A stretch of 64,000 nt of DNA. Origin: Stutzerimonas stutzeri (lineage in GTDB: Bacteria > Pseudomonadota > Gammaproteobacteria > Pseudomonadales > Pseudomonadaceae). Positions 26,609 through 36,789 of this stretch are shown piece after piece (position 1 is the stretch's first letter; every line of letters begins with the position of its first letter). The stretch covers positions 3,720,001 to 3,784,000 of the forward strand of contig NZ_CP139348.1 of assembly GCF_038561965.1 (NCBI RefSeq). Direction: 5' to 3'. A program made the position numbers and the translations under genes. Under the pieces are notes generated by a model. It was given only the letters and a program-made list of their open reading frames with translations. It had not been told where the DNA came from and searched no databases.

Positions 26609-27118
26609 ATGCGTAAACGCCTGTTGTTGCCCCTCGCCCTACTGAGCGCCCCGCTATACGCGGCGGACCTGCAGCTGGACGTGGAGATTCCCCGCCTGGA
26701 TGTCGCCGAGTACCACCGCCCCTACGTCGCCATCTGGCTGGAGCGCCCGGATCAGAGCCATGTTGCCAACCTGGCGGTGTGGTACGACACCAAGCTCAAG
26801 GACAAAGAAGGTGAGAAATGGCTCAAGGACCTGCGCCAGTGGTGGCGCCGTAGCGGCCGCAGCCTCGAAATGCCGGTCGATGGCGTCAGCGGCGCCACCC
26901 GCGCTGTAGGCAGCCACTCGCTGAAGTTCTCGGATCAGCAGGCACCCCTGAAGGCACTGGAAGCTGGCGAATACCGCCTGGTGGTCGAAGCGGCCCGCGA
27001 AGTCGGTGGCCGCGAGTTGCTGCGCGTTCCGTTCAGCTGGCCACCCCAGCAGAGCGCCAATCATAAAGCCCAGGGCCAGAGTGAACTGGGCGCAATCACC
27101 CTCACCCTGACCCCATGA
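26609..27118 (+). CDS. DUF2271 periplasmic protein
   Basis: A 169-residue exported protein with a cleavable signal (LLLPLALLSAPLYA, cut before AD) and a DUF2271 body with the characteristic RPYVAIWLERPD, LAVWYD and WLKDLRQWWRRSG segments and a VSGATRAVGSH turn. Its role is unknown; the family is regularly found beside PepSY-TM reductases and iron receptors. It starts 9 bases after the PepSY-TM stop and overlaps the alternative start of the next gene. A periplasmic redox or substrate-binding subunit is inference. Confidence 0.85.
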   Translation: MRKRLLLPLALLSAPLYAADLQLDVEIPRLDVAEYHRPYVAIWLERPDQSHVANLAVWYDTKLKDKEGEKWLKDLRQWWRRSGRSLEMPVDGVSGATRAVGSHSLKFSDQQAPLKALEAGEYRLVVEAAREVGGRELLRVPFSWPPQQSANHKAQGQSELGAITLTLTP

Positions 27119-27132
27119 ACAGGAAGCACGCC

Positions 27133-28005
27133 ATGAAACCCGTCATCAAATGGACCGCCCTGGCCCTCGCCGTCTGCCTGCCCCTATCGGCTCAGGCCCA
27201 CCGCGCCTGGATGCTGCCTTCTGCCACGGTGCTCTCCGGCGAAGAGCCTTGGGTTACCGTCGACGCCGCCGTCTCCAACGACCTGTTCTACTTCGAGCAC
27301 TTTCCGATGCGCCTCAAAGGCATCGGCGAAGAGGCTCAGGCATCTGCGGGTGGCCCGCCGGGGATGCGCCGCCCGACACCGGAGTTGCAGATCATCGCGC
27401 CGGACGGCTCGAAGGTATCCGCGCAGAACGGCGCTGTCGGCCGCTACCGCAGCACCTTCGACGTGCAGCTGAGCCAGAAGGGAACGTACAAATTGACAGT
27501 TGCCAGCAGCGGGCTGTTTGCCAGCTGGAAGGAAAAGGGCGAAACGCGCCGCTGGATGGGCTCGGCCGAGAGCTTTGCCAAGGACGTCCCGGCCAAGGCG
27601 GAAGGCCTCAAGGTCAGCCAGAACAACAGCCGCATGGAAGTGTTCGTGACTTCCGGCGCGCCCACCACCGAAGTCCTCGCGCCGACCGGCGTAGGTCTGG
27701 AGCTCAAGCCTGTCACTCACCCCAACGACCTGTTTGCTGGCGAAGCAGCCGAGTTCATGTTCCTGCTCGACGGCAAGCCGGCTGCGGATATCGAGATCAG
27801 CATAATCCCGGGCGGCAACCGCTATCGCGACGAACTGGGTGAAATCAACGCCAAAACCGATGCCCAGGGCAAGGTCAGCATCACCTGGCCGAACGCTGGC
27901 ATGTACTGGCTCGAGGCCGAGCTAAAAACCGACAAGGGCGTAAGCAAGCCGGCCACCGAGCGCCGCGCCAGCTACAGCGCCACCCTGGAAGTGCTGGCAC
28001 CCTGA
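27133..28005 (+). CDS. DUF4198 periplasmic protein
   Basis: A 290-residue exported protein with signal MKPVIKWTALALAVCLPLSAQA, given here only as its extent (residues 1-22), then AHRAWMLPSATVLSGEEPW, the DUF4198 opening. DUF4198 proteins resemble NikM/CbiM-associated periplasmic proteins with Ig-like beta domains and a conserved His after the signal cut, a possible metal ligand. I start at ATG 27133 after AGGAAG; ATG 27115 overlaps the preceding stop and is less likely. Third gene of the iron operon; its transport or metal-binding role is inferred from context. Confidence 0.85.
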   Translation: MKPVIKWTALALAVCLPLSAQAHRAWMLPSATVLSGEEPWVTVDAAVSNDLFYFEHFPMRLKGIGEEAQASAGGPPGMRRPTPELQIIAPDGSKVSAQNGAVGRYRSTFDVQLSQKGTYKLTVASSGLFASWKEKGETRRWMGSAESFAKDVPAKAEGLKVSQNNSRMEVFVTSGAPTTEVLAPTGVGLELKPVTHPNDLFAGEAAEFMFLLDGKPAADIEISIIPGGNRYRDELGEINAKTDAQGKVSITWPNAGMYWLEAELKTDKGVSKPATERRASYSATLEVLAP

Positions 28006-28013
28006 GGCCCGCA

Positions 28014-28047
28014 CGCTGCCTGGGTCGTCACTGACGCTCAGGCAGCG
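28014..28047 (+). terminator. Long hairpin between DUF4198 and reductase genes
   Basis: CGCTGCCTG (28014-28022) pairs with CAGGCAGCG (28039-28047), with an inner CGTCA/TGACG stem. There is no U-tract, and the next gene is on the same strand 36 bases later, so it may lower or stabilise downstream expression and not end transcription. Confidence 0.45.
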
Positions 28048-28082
28048 CCAAATACCTCATTTGCCGCCACCGAGTCCGCGCC

Positions 28083-29639
28083 TTGCCCTCGCCTTTTCAA
28101 TCCATTCGGCGCGTAACGCCGCTGATCGGCTGCATCGTGATCGCTGCGCTGCTGCTGTGGTGGCAACCGCCGCGGGAGCTCAGCGCGGCCGTGGTCGTCA
28201 TGGTCTACATAGCCATGTCGCTGTACTGCTGCCGTAAGCAGCTGCGCCGCAAAGTGACCCCTGCCCACGCGGCCTCCGCCCTGGTGGTGACCTATGCCAG
28301 TCAGGGCGGGCAAGCCCAACTCTATGCCGAGCGCAGCGCCGAGCAGCTTCGCGAAGGGGGGCTGACCGTACAGTTACTGCCGCTGAATGCGCTGGAGCCG
28401 GACCGACTGCCCGCCCAACGCCTGCTGTTCGTCGTTAGCACCTACGGCGAAGGTGAAGCGCCGGACAATGGCGCACGCTTCGAACGGCGATTGGCCGCGA
28501 TAAGCCCCGCATTACACGATCTGGAGTACGCCGTGCTGGCTTTCGGTGACCGCCAGTACCGCCATTTCTGTGCATTTGGCCAGCGTCTCGATGAGCGCCT
28601 GCGCCAATTCGGCGCCATTGCGCTGTTCGATCGCCTGGAAGCAGACCGAGCCGACCACGGCGTGCTGCGCCACTGGCAACACCAGCTGGCTCATCTGAGC
28701 GGCAACGGCGACTTCAGCGACTGGCTGCCGGCACCCTATCAACGCTGGCAACTCACCGGGCGCCGCTGCCTCAACCCTGGCAGTGCCGGCGCGCCGGTGC
28801 AGCTGCTGACGCTCGTGCCTATGGATGGTCCGCAGAGCTGGCGCGCCGGCGATACCGTGGAAGTCGGTCCGCGGCACGACCTGGCCCGCACGGAAGCGCT
28901 GCTGGCAGGCCTTGGCCTCGATCCACAAACCCTGATCGAAGGTCAGAGCCTGGCGGTACAGATGTCCAGGCGACGGATTCCCGAGGTCGCAGAACTGAAC
29001 GGCCTGGACGCCACGGCGTTGCTGGCTCTGCCCTTGCTTCCCCACCGCGAATACTCCATTGCCTCGGTACTTGCCGATGGTTCGCTGCAGCTGGTAGTGC
29101 GCGAAGCTCGCCATCCAGACGGCGCGCTAGGACTCGGTTCAGGCTGGCTGTGCCGCCATGCTGCCATTGGCGATGAGATTGACATGCGTATCCGTAGCAA
29201 CTCCGGCTTCCACGGCCCGGCTGCCGAAACGCCGCTCATCCTGATCGGTAACGGCACGGGCATCGGCGGACTGCGCGCACACCTGCGCGAACGTGCCAGA
29301 GATCAGGGCTCGCGGAACTGGCTGCTGTTCGGGGAGCGCAACGAGGCACACGATTGTTTCTTCGGCGATGAACTGAACCAATGGCTCAACAGCGGGCATC
29401 TGCAACGGCTGGACCTGGCCTTCTCGCGCGATCAACCCGCAAAACGCTACGTGCAGCATGCCTTAAGGGATGCTGCCGACGAACTGCGGCACTGGCTCGA
29501 GCAGGGCGCGGCGATCTACGTATGTGGCAGCCTCGAGGGAATGGGCCAGGACGTGCAGCAGATTCTGCTTGGTCTGCTCGGCCAAGCGCGACTGGAGCAA
29601 CTGAGCGAACAGGGGCGCTATCGCCGCGACCTGTACTGA
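28083..29639 (+). CDS. Membrane-anchored flavodoxin/FNR-type reductase (sulfite reductase alpha-like, PiuB C-terminal half)
   Basis: A 518-residue protein with two N-terminal membrane helices (about 11-27 and 33-50), a flavodoxin-like FMN domain (TYASQGGQA at 70-78, VVSTYGEGEAPDN) and an FAD/NAD(P)H ferredoxin-reductase domain (HREYSIASV, IGNGTGIGGLRAHLRER, YVCGSLEGMGQDV, ending RYRRDLY). Larger relatives such as PiuB fuse this module to a PepSY-TM haem domain; here the haem part seems separate. NADPH electrons could pass through this protein to the PepSY-TM partner and reduce ferric siderophore. The start is TTG at 28083, with no ATG before residue 40 and no strong ribosome-binding site, so the start is uncertain. 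Confidence 0.85.
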   Translation: MPSPFQSIRRVTPLIGCIVIAALLLWWQPPRELSAAVVVMVYIAMSLYCCRKQLRRKVTPAHAASALVVTYASQGGQAQLYAERSAEQLREGGLTVQLLPLNALEPDRLPAQRLLFVVSTYGEGEAPDNGARFERRLAAISPALHDLEYAVLAFGDRQYRHFCAFGQRLDERLRQFGAIALFDRLEADRADHGVLRHWQHQLAHLSGNGDFSDWLPAPYQRWQLTGRRCLNPGSAGAPVQLLTLVPMDGPQSWRAGDTVEVGPRHDLARTEALLAGLGLDPQTLIEGQSLAVQMSRRRIPEVAELNGLDATALLALPLLPHREYSIASVLADGSLQLVVREARHPDGALGLGSGWLCRHAAIGDEIDMRIRSNSGFHGPAAETPLILIGNGTGIGGLRAHLRERARDQGSRNWLLFGERNEAHDCFFGDELNQWLNSGHLQRLDLAFSRDQPAKRYVQHALRDAADELRHWLEQGAAIYVCGSLEGMGQDVQQILLGLLGQARLEQLSEQGRYRRDLY

Positions 29640-29652
29640 TATCCGCCATAAC

Positions 29653-29689
29653 GACAAAGGCCGCTTCGAAGAGCGGCCTTTGTCTTTTT
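29653..29689 (+). terminator. Intrinsic terminator between the reductase and piuA
   Basis: GACAAAGGCCGCT (29653-29665) and AGCGGCCTTTGTC (29672-29684) form a 13-bp stem with a six-base loop, followed by TTTTT. It ends the plus-strand iron operon and probably also blocks read-through from the convergent piuA. Confidence 0.9.
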
Positions 29690-29699
29690 CGCAGCGGGA

Positions 29700-31958
29700 T
29701 CAGAAGTGGAAGTTGGTACTCAGCAAGGCGGTACGGCCTGCCGCGACGTGGGCATAGTGGCTGCCGTAAACCTGATCGAAATAGCGCTTGTCGGTCAGGT
29801 TCTGCACGTTCAGTTGCAGGTCTAGGTTCTTGCTGACTCGGTACGCAGCCATCGCATCGTAGCGCCAGTACTCCGGTACCTCGATGTTGTTCGCAGTGTC
29901 ACCGAAGCGAGAGTCGACGTAGGTCGCACCGCCGCCAATGGTCAGGTCCTGGGTGAGGTTGTAGGTATTCCAGAAGCTGAAGCTGTGCTTCGGCGTGCTG
30001 GGCACCTCGTTACCGTCATACAACCCTTCCACATAGATTGGCGCGTTGCGGGTGCCGATATTGGCAGCACCGGACTTGACCAGCTCGGCGTCCAAGTACG
30101 TATAGCTGGCGAACACCTGCCAGTTACGGGTGATCTGACCGGTCGCACCCAGCTCCAGACCATCCACTTGGGTTTCGCCGATGCTCTCCTGGAAACCGCT
30201 AGCGTTGGTCACACGCGCATTGGTTTTCTCGGTGCGGAACAGTGCAGCGGTCAGGCCGAGACGCTCGTCCAGAAAGTCCCACTTGGTGCCGATCTCGTAG
30301 TTACGGTTGCGCTCCGGATCGAGAACCTGATTGCCCACGCTGAGCGCGTCGATACCTTCGCCACCGGTCTCACCGGACGGGTTGCTGGAGGTCGACCAGG
30401 CCGCGTAGATACTGCCGTTGGGCAGCGGATTGAAGACCAGGCCCAACTGATAGTTCCAGAAGTGGCTCTTGTTCTCCGGGCGGGTCACCACACCGGCGGT
30501 GGAGACGGCCTTCTGCACCGTTTCGTAGTCGTCATAGCGCAGGCCCATGTTCAGCGACCACTGCTCGTTGAACTTCAGCGTATCGAAGACATACGCCGCT
30601 CGTGTTTCGGTGTCGGTATCGGTCGTCGCGGTGCTGCGCGCGATGCTACCTGTCCAGGCGTCCTTGGGGCTCGGGTTGTACAGACTGGTGCAGTCGCCGG
30701 AAGCCAGCTGCGCAGCGCCGCAGCTGTTGCCGCCCGCGCCAGGCGTGACCACGTAGGGCCGGTTGTGCACGGCAACATCGCTAATCTCCACACCCGTCAC
30801 CAGTGTGTGCTCGATGCCGCCGGTGTCGAATCGCGCCGTCAGATCGGTCTGGTTGACCCAGCTTTGGGTATCGGAGTTGCGGCTCTTGGCAGAACGCGAA
30901 ACCAGGCCGTTGGGCACGTTGCCACGCGAGTCGTCCGGATTGGTGACGATGTAATCCAGTGTGGTGCGGGCGATACGCGCGGTGTTGGAAAGGGTCAGGT
31001 TTTCGTTCAGGTCATGCTCGAGCCGAATGGTGCCGGCATCCGTGGTGCTTTCACGGAAATCGCGACTCTTCAGACCGTAGAAGTTGTCGCGATCAACCTT
31101 GACCGGCTCGCGACGTGGATTGGCCGGCGTGGCCACCGTCAGCGGAATGCCGTAATCGGGCATGTCGTCCGTTTCCAGGTGGTAGTAGGACAGCGTCGCC
31201 CGGGTCGGCGTATCGAAGCCGAAGGTGATCGTCGGCGCCACACCCCAGCGGCTGACGTCCACGCCATCGCGGCCGGCAACGTTGGCCTCGTGTTTCATCA
31301 GGTTCAGGCGGCCGGCGACGTTGTCACCCAGCATGCGGTTGACGTCCAGGGTGTAGCGGCGTGTCTGGTCCGAGCCGAGGGTCACGCTAGCGTCACCGAA
31401 ATCGCGCTGCTTGGCGGTCTTGCTGATCAGATTGAGGCTGCCGCCGGTGGAGCCAGCACCGGTATAAGCGGAGCCCGGCCCCTTGCTCACCTCGATGCTT
31501 TCGACGTTGAAGATCTCGCGGGTCTGCGAGCCCACGTCGCGCAAGCCATCGATGAACGTGTCGCTCTCGGCGTTGAAGCCGCGAATGATCGGCCGATCAC
31601 CCGCCGGGTTGCCGCCCTCGCCCGCGCCGAAGGTGATGCCGGAGGTGGTGCGCAACGCATCGACCAGCGTGAGCGAACCGGTGTCGCGGATCACCTGATC
31701 GGTGATAACCGTGACCGACTTCGGTGTCTCGCGCAGCGGTGCCGTGTATTTCTTCGAGGCAGATGTATCGGCCTTGTAGGTCTGCTCCTGCTCGCCGATC
31801 ACCGTCACTTCATCGAGTGCTACCGGCGCTTCGATGGGCGATGACGGGGCGGGGACGACCTGGGCCATGGATGGAGCGGAAAAAGCGGTAAGGGCAACAC
31901 CGATAGCCGAAGCCAACACGCGAGGTGGCTGGGCCAGTTCTAGAGACTGACGCGACAT
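29700..31958 (-). CDS. piuA: TonB-dependent siderophore receptor PiuA/Fiu
   Basis: A 752-residue outer-membrane receptor: signal peptide cut near SAPSMAQ, plug domain (LRETPKSVTVITDQVIRDTG, RPIIRGFNAESDTFIDGLRD, IEVSKGPGSAYTGAGSTGGS) and a barrel ending in the C-terminal Phe of STNFHF. The plug is of the PiuA/Fiu catecholate type, which also admits siderophore-conjugated beta-lactams in P. aeruginosa and E. coli. It is divergent from piuC, the order PA4514-PA4515. The shared 138-base promoter region has phased repeats and Fur-like sequence, so iron repression is expected. Confidence 0.93.
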   Translation of the reverse strand: MSRQSLELAQPPRVLASAIGVALTAFSAPSMAQVVPAPSSPIEAPVALDEVTVIGEQEQTYKADTSASKKYTAPLRETPKSVTVITDQVIRDTGSLTLVDALRTTSGITFGAGEGGNPAGDRPIIRGFNAESDTFIDGLRDVGSQTREIFNVESIEVSKGPGSAYTGAGSTGGSLNLISKTAKQRDFGDASVTLGSDQTRRYTLDVNRMLGDNVAGRLNLMKHEANVAGRDGVDVSRWGVAPTITFGFDTPTRATLSYYHLETDDMPDYGIPLTVATPANPRREPVKVDRDNFYGLKSRDFRESTTDAGTIRLEHDLNENLTLSNTARIARTTLDYIVTNPDDSRGNVPNGLVSRSAKSRNSDTQSWVNQTDLTARFDTGGIEHTLVTGVEISDVAVHNRPYVVTPGAGGNSCGAAQLASGDCTSLYNPSPKDAWTGSIARSTATTDTDTETRAAYVFDTLKFNEQWSLNMGLRYDDYETVQKAVSTAGVVTRPENKSHFWNYQLGLVFNPLPNGSIYAAWSTSSNPSGETGGEGIDALSVGNQVLDPERNRNYEIGTKWDFLDERLGLTAALFRTEKTNARVTNASGFQESIGETQVDGLELGATGQITRNWQVFASYTYLDAELVKSGAANIGTRNAPIYVEGLYDGNEVPSTPKHSFSFWNTYNLTQDLTIGGGATYVDSRFGDTANNIEVPEYWRYDAMAAYRVSKNLDLQLNVQNLTDKRYFDQVYGSHYAHVAAGRTALLSTNFHF

Positions 31959-31988
31959 GAAATGCAGATCCTTGGGAGTAGATGCAAC

Positions 31989-32071
31989 TGCGAATTGCTA
32001 TTATTAGCGCGCCGCATTCTGATACATTCTGTCGCATTCTGAAACACCTAAATGCAAACTAATATCATTGC
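31989..32071. promoter_or_regulatory. piuA/piuC divergent control region with phased repeats
   Basis: CATTCTG occurs three times at exact 10-base steps (32015, 32025, 32035). Nearby are a GCTATTATTAGC symmetric element (31997-32008) holding a possible piuA -10 (TAATAAT on the minus strand) and an AT-rich AATATCATT element near 32061 with Fur-box resemblance on the piuC side. The repeats cover the place of the piuA -35, which itself is poor (GAATGT). This suits an activator plus Fur. Confidence 0.5.
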
Positions 32072-32096
32072 CAACTCCTCCCTCTGCTGGTGATCC

Positions 32097-32777
32097 ATGC
32101 TCCTACGCATTGCCAATGTGTTTTCCCGAGAAGAAACCGACCGTATCCGCACCGCGATGGAACAGGCCGATTGGCAGGACGGCCGCGTCACTGCCGGCTA
32201 TCAGTCGGCCAAGGCCAAACACAACCTGCAGCTGGCCGAGGATGACTCTCTGGCTCGCGAAATAGCCGAAGCCATGCTGCAGCGTCTCTGGCAGCACCCA
32301 CAATTCATGTCGGCGGCGCTGCCGAGCAAGGTCTTTCCACCTCTGTTCAACTGCTACACGGCAGGCGGCGAGTTTGGTTATCACATCGACAATGCCGTGC
32401 GGCAGGTACGCAACAGCGCCGAGCGTGTGCGTACCGATTTGTCCGCGACGCTGTTCTTCAGCGATCCGGACGAATACGACGGCGGTGAGCTGATCATCCA
32501 CGACACCTACGGCACGCAGCGGGTGAAGTTCGCCGCCGGGGACATGGTGCTCTATCCCAGCACCAGCCTGCACAAGGTCGAGCCGGTTACACGCGGCGCG
32601 CGGCTGGCGTCGTTCTTCTGGATTCAAAGCCTGGTGCGCGAGGACGCCCAGCGCACCCTGCTTTACGAGATGGACCAAGCCATCCAGCAGCTGACAGCCG
32701 ATGTGCCGGAGCATCCATCTCTGGTGCAACTGACCGGCACTTATCACAACCTGCTGCGTCGCTGGGTCGAGGTCTGA
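32097..32777 (+). CDS. piuC: PiuC Fe(II)/2-oxoglutarate dioxygenase (PKHD-type hydroxylase)
   Basis: A 226-residue cytosolic dioxygenase. The iron-binding facial triad is visible as His96 and Asp98 (GYHIDN) and His159 (TSLHKVEPV); Arg169 should bind 2-oxoglutarate (TRGARLASFFW). The family is annotated PKHD-type hydroxylase and is co-regulated with the PiuA receptor; its substrate is not established. The start is ATG 32097 with a weak ribosome-binding site. The stop overlaps the next gene's ATG by one base (TGATG). Confidence 0.93.
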   Translation: MLLRIANVFSREETDRIRTAMEQADWQDGRVTAGYQSAKAKHNLQLAEDDSLAREIAEAMLQRLWQHPQFMSAALPSKVFPPLFNCYTAGGEFGYHIDNAVRQVRNSAERVRTDLSATLFFSDPDEYDGGELIIHDTYGTQRVKFAAGDMVLYPSTSLHKVEPVTRGARLASFFWIQSLVREDAQRTLLYEMDQAIQQLTADVPEHPSLVQLTGTYHNLLRRWVEV

Positions 32778-33535
32778 TGGTGCATTTTCTGCGTCGCGAA
32801 GAAACGCTGGATAGCGGACGGCTCAGCGACCTCGCCGCAGAGCCACACCGCGCCGCACGACTGGTTCTGACCGCAGCCGCGGCCGGTGAAGTCGAAGCGC
32901 AAGCGATGCTCGGACAGATACTGCTCGACGGCCGCGGTATAGCGGCAGATCCCGCGCTGGCCCTGATCTGGTTCAGCATCGCCGCCAAGCGTGGCCACGC
33001 CATGGCCTGCAACATGGCGGGGCGCTGTCACGAACACGGCTGGGGGACCCCGGCGAATTCCGCACGCGCCTGTTGGTTCTACCAACGCGCAACAGAAATG
33101 GGCCTGGACTGGGGCATGTACAACCTGGCCAATCTGCTGGCGACTAGCCGCGGCGTCGCGCAGGACGAAACGGCGGCCTACAACCTTTATCACCAGGCAG
33201 CCGAACTCGGCCATGCAAAATCGATGAACCTGACCGGACGCTGCCTGGAGGAAGGCCGCGGTGTACCGCGCGATGTCGCAAAGGCGCACCACTGGTATCA
33301 ACGCTCCGCCGAGGCCGGTGACTTTCGCGGCCAATTCAGCCATGCCGCCGTTCTACTCGCTCAGCAGCAATGGGATGCCGCGCGGCTCTGGCTGAGTCAT
33401 GCCCTGGAGCTCGGACATCTCAAGTTCCTCGATACAGCCTTCGTCAGCCTGCGGGCCGCCGGGCTACCCGAGATCGCCGACATCGTCGACGCCTATGATC
33501 GACGGCGTGAGGAACTGCGCAGCGCGCAAGCCTGA
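32777..33535 (+). CDS. Sel1-repeat protein linked to piuC
   Basis: A 252-residue protein of Sel1-like (TPR-related) repeats, about five, each recognisable by patterns such as AMLGQILLDGRGIAADPALAL, NMAGRCHEHGWG, NLANLLATSRGVAQDE and NLTGRCLEEGRGVPRD. No signal peptide is seen, so it is probably cytosolic and works as a protein-binding scaffold. It is translationally coupled to piuC by a one-base overlap, as PA4516 is in P. aeruginosa, so a role with PiuC is likely though unknown. Confidence 0.9.
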   Translation: MVHFLRREETLDSGRLSDLAAEPHRAARLVLTAAAAGEVEAQAMLGQILLDGRGIAADPALALIWFSIAAKRGHAMACNMAGRCHEHGWGTPANSARACWFYQRATEMGLDWGMYNLANLLATSRGVAQDETAAYNLYHQAAELGHAKSMNLTGRCLEEGRGVPRDVAKAHHWYQRSAEAGDFRGQFSHAAVLLAQQQWDAARLWLSHALELGHLKFLDTAFVSLRAAGLPEIADIVDAYDRRREELRSAQA

Positions 33536-33556
33536 TCGCCGAAAGCCAGAAACGAA

Positions 33557-33579
33557 AACGCCCCGACTGGCGGGGCGTT
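33557..33579 (-). terminator. Terminator between speC and the Sel1 gene
   Basis: AACGCCCCG (33557-33565) and CGGGGCGTT (33571-33579) form a 9-bp stem with a five-base loop. On the minus strand TTTTCGTTT follows, so it ends speC; it may also slow the convergent piuC-Sel1 transcript. Confidence 0.85.
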
Positions 33580-33596
33580 CGATCGGCGTCTACGGC

Positions 33597-34760
33597 TTAG
33601 ATGTAGAAGGCTTTCAGCGGCGGGAAGCCGTTGAACTCAACCGCGCTATAGCTGGTGGTGTAAGCACCAGTGGAGAGCCAGTACATACGATCACCAATGG
33701 CCAGGTTCAGCGGCAGGCCGTACTTGTAGTTCTCATACATGATGTCGGCGCTGTCGCAGGTCGGCCCGGCGATGACCACTTCTTCCATCTCGCCTTTCTT
33801 CTCGGTCCAGATCGGGAACTTGATCGCCTCGCCCATGGTTTCGATCAGGCCGGAGAACATGCCCACATCGGTGTAGACCCAGCGCTCGACGGCGGTACGC
33901 GACTTACGTGCAACCAGCACCACTTCACTGACGAGAATGCCGGCGTTGGCAATCAGCGAACGGCCCGGCTCGAGAATGATTTCCGGCAGCTCATCACCGA
34001 AGTCTTCCTTGAGGAACCGGATGATTTCTTCAGCATAGGTTTCGAGGCTGTTGGTGCGGGTGATGTAGTTGGCCGGGAAGCCGCCACCCATGTTGATCAT
34101 CTTCAGCTCGATGCCGTCTTCTTCTTTCAGGCGCTCGAAGATCACCTTGACCTTGGCAATCGCGGCGTCCCATACGGAAATGTCGCGCTGCTGCGAACCA
34201 ACATGGAAGGAGATGCCGTAGGGCTCGAGTTTCAACTGACGGGCAAGGATCAGCAGATCCATGGCCATGTCGGTCTGGCAGCCGAACTTGCGCGACAAAG
34301 GCCAATCGGCGGTGGTCGAACCTTCGGTCAGGATGCGCACGTAGACTTTCGAACCCGGCGCGGCCTTGGCGATGTTGCGCAGGTCGGCTTCCGAGTCAGT
34401 GGCGAACATGCGCACGCCCTTCTCGTAGAAGTAGCGGATGTCCTTGGCTTTCTTGATGGTGTTGCCGTAGCTGATGCGCTCCGGGCCGACACCGCGGGAC
34501 ATGACCTTGTCCAGCTCATAGATCGAAGCAATGTCGAAGCTCGAGCCCTTGTCGCGCAGCAGATCGATGATCTCGACCGCCGGGTTGGCCTTCACCGCGT
34601 AGTAGACCTTGGCGAATTCGAAACCGGCGCGCAAATCGTCGTAAGCCTTGTCGATGGTCTGAGTATCGATGACCACGAACGGGGTTTCCTGCTGGTCAGC
34701 GAAGGCCTTCATCTTCTGGAAGGTGGAACGGGAATAGTAATCTTCGATCTTGATCGACAT
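33597..34760 (-). CDS. speC: Ornithine decarboxylase (PLP fold III)
   Basis: A 387-residue fold-type III decarboxylase making putrescine from ornithine. PLP-binding Lys57 is in YYAVKANPAVE, the glycine loop is INMGGGFPANY, and the dimer-site cysteine is in GPTCDSADIMYENYKYGLPL. It is near-collinear with P. aeruginosa SpeC (PA4519) and sits in the same neighbourhood. The start at MSIKIEDYYS has TTTGGAG eight bases before; a TTG four codons upstream is unlikely. Some relatives also accept lysine, so ornithine is the probable, not proven, substrate. Confidence 0.95.
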   Translation of the reverse strand: MSIKIEDYYSRSTFQKMKAFADQQETPFVVIDTQTIDKAYDDLRAGFEFAKVYYAVKANPAVEIIDLLRDKGSSFDIASIYELDKVMSRGVGPERISYGNTIKKAKDIRYFYEKGVRMFATDSEADLRNIAKAAPGSKVYVRILTEGSTTADWPLSRKFGCQTDMAMDLLILARQLKLEPYGISFHVGSQQRDISVWDAAIAKVKVIFERLKEEDGIELKMINMGGGFPANYITRTNSLETYAEEIIRFLKEDFGDELPEIILEPGRSLIANAGILVSEVVLVARKSRTAVERWVYTDVGMFSGLIETMGEAIKFPIWTEKKGEMEEVVIAGPTCDSADIMYENYKYGLPLNLAIGDRMYWLSTGAYTTSYSAVEFNGFPPLKAFYI

Positions 34761-35184
34761 GCATGGCTCCAAATCGGGAAACGTAAAGTCGGATTGGGGA
34801 CAAGTGTCTGCCCGGCTTCACTACGAAGCGGACAGACCTAACAAGAACGCCTGATCAGTTTCCCCACTTTGGTTCGCCTACTTCCCAAGGCATGTCGCCG
34901 AGTATCACGGTGGATCTCTCGTCGTCAGTACTTGAGCCGGATGGATCGTTGCCAGCATGGACGTTCGGGCGCGAACTTTAGGACCAAGGGGGGCATAGAT
35001 CAATCAAAAAAACGTCCCGAAGCGGCATCCGTTTCGAGTTGTTGGCGATTCAAAACAGAACGTCATGGAAACTGCACAAATCGGCCTTTGCGCTGCCGTG
35101 CGGGCCGCAGCGAAATCTATTTGCCGCTATAATCGCCGCCTTTTTTGACAGACCGACTACTCGTCGACGGGTTCCTTAATTCCG
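34761..35184. promoter_or_regulatory. Divergent speC/prfC intergenic region with a speC leader hairpin
   Basis: A 424-base gap without a gene I can support. On the speC side an imperfect stem-loop lies in the leader: GTCTG (34806-34810) with CAGAC (34833-34837) and inner CTTC/GAAG. On the prfC side TATAAT at 35128-35133 is a good -10 hexamer about 52 bases before the start, with a weak -35. The middle (about 34860-35080) shows scattered AT-rich patches, including seven A in a row at 35006-35012, and nothing else that I recognise. Confidence 0.5.
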
Positions 35185-36768
<1,584 letters not shown>

Positions 36769-36789
36769 GGGCCGGCAAGCCTTAGCCAT

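Noticed and set aside
29985..31844. 619-codon open frame on the plus strand opposite piuA
   Set aside because: It is antisense to a clear receptor gene. Its product is a low-complexity string without domains, a normal by-product of GC-rich codon use.
33399..34841. 480-codon open frame opposite speC
   Set aside because: Antisense shadow; speC is collinear with a known enzyme.
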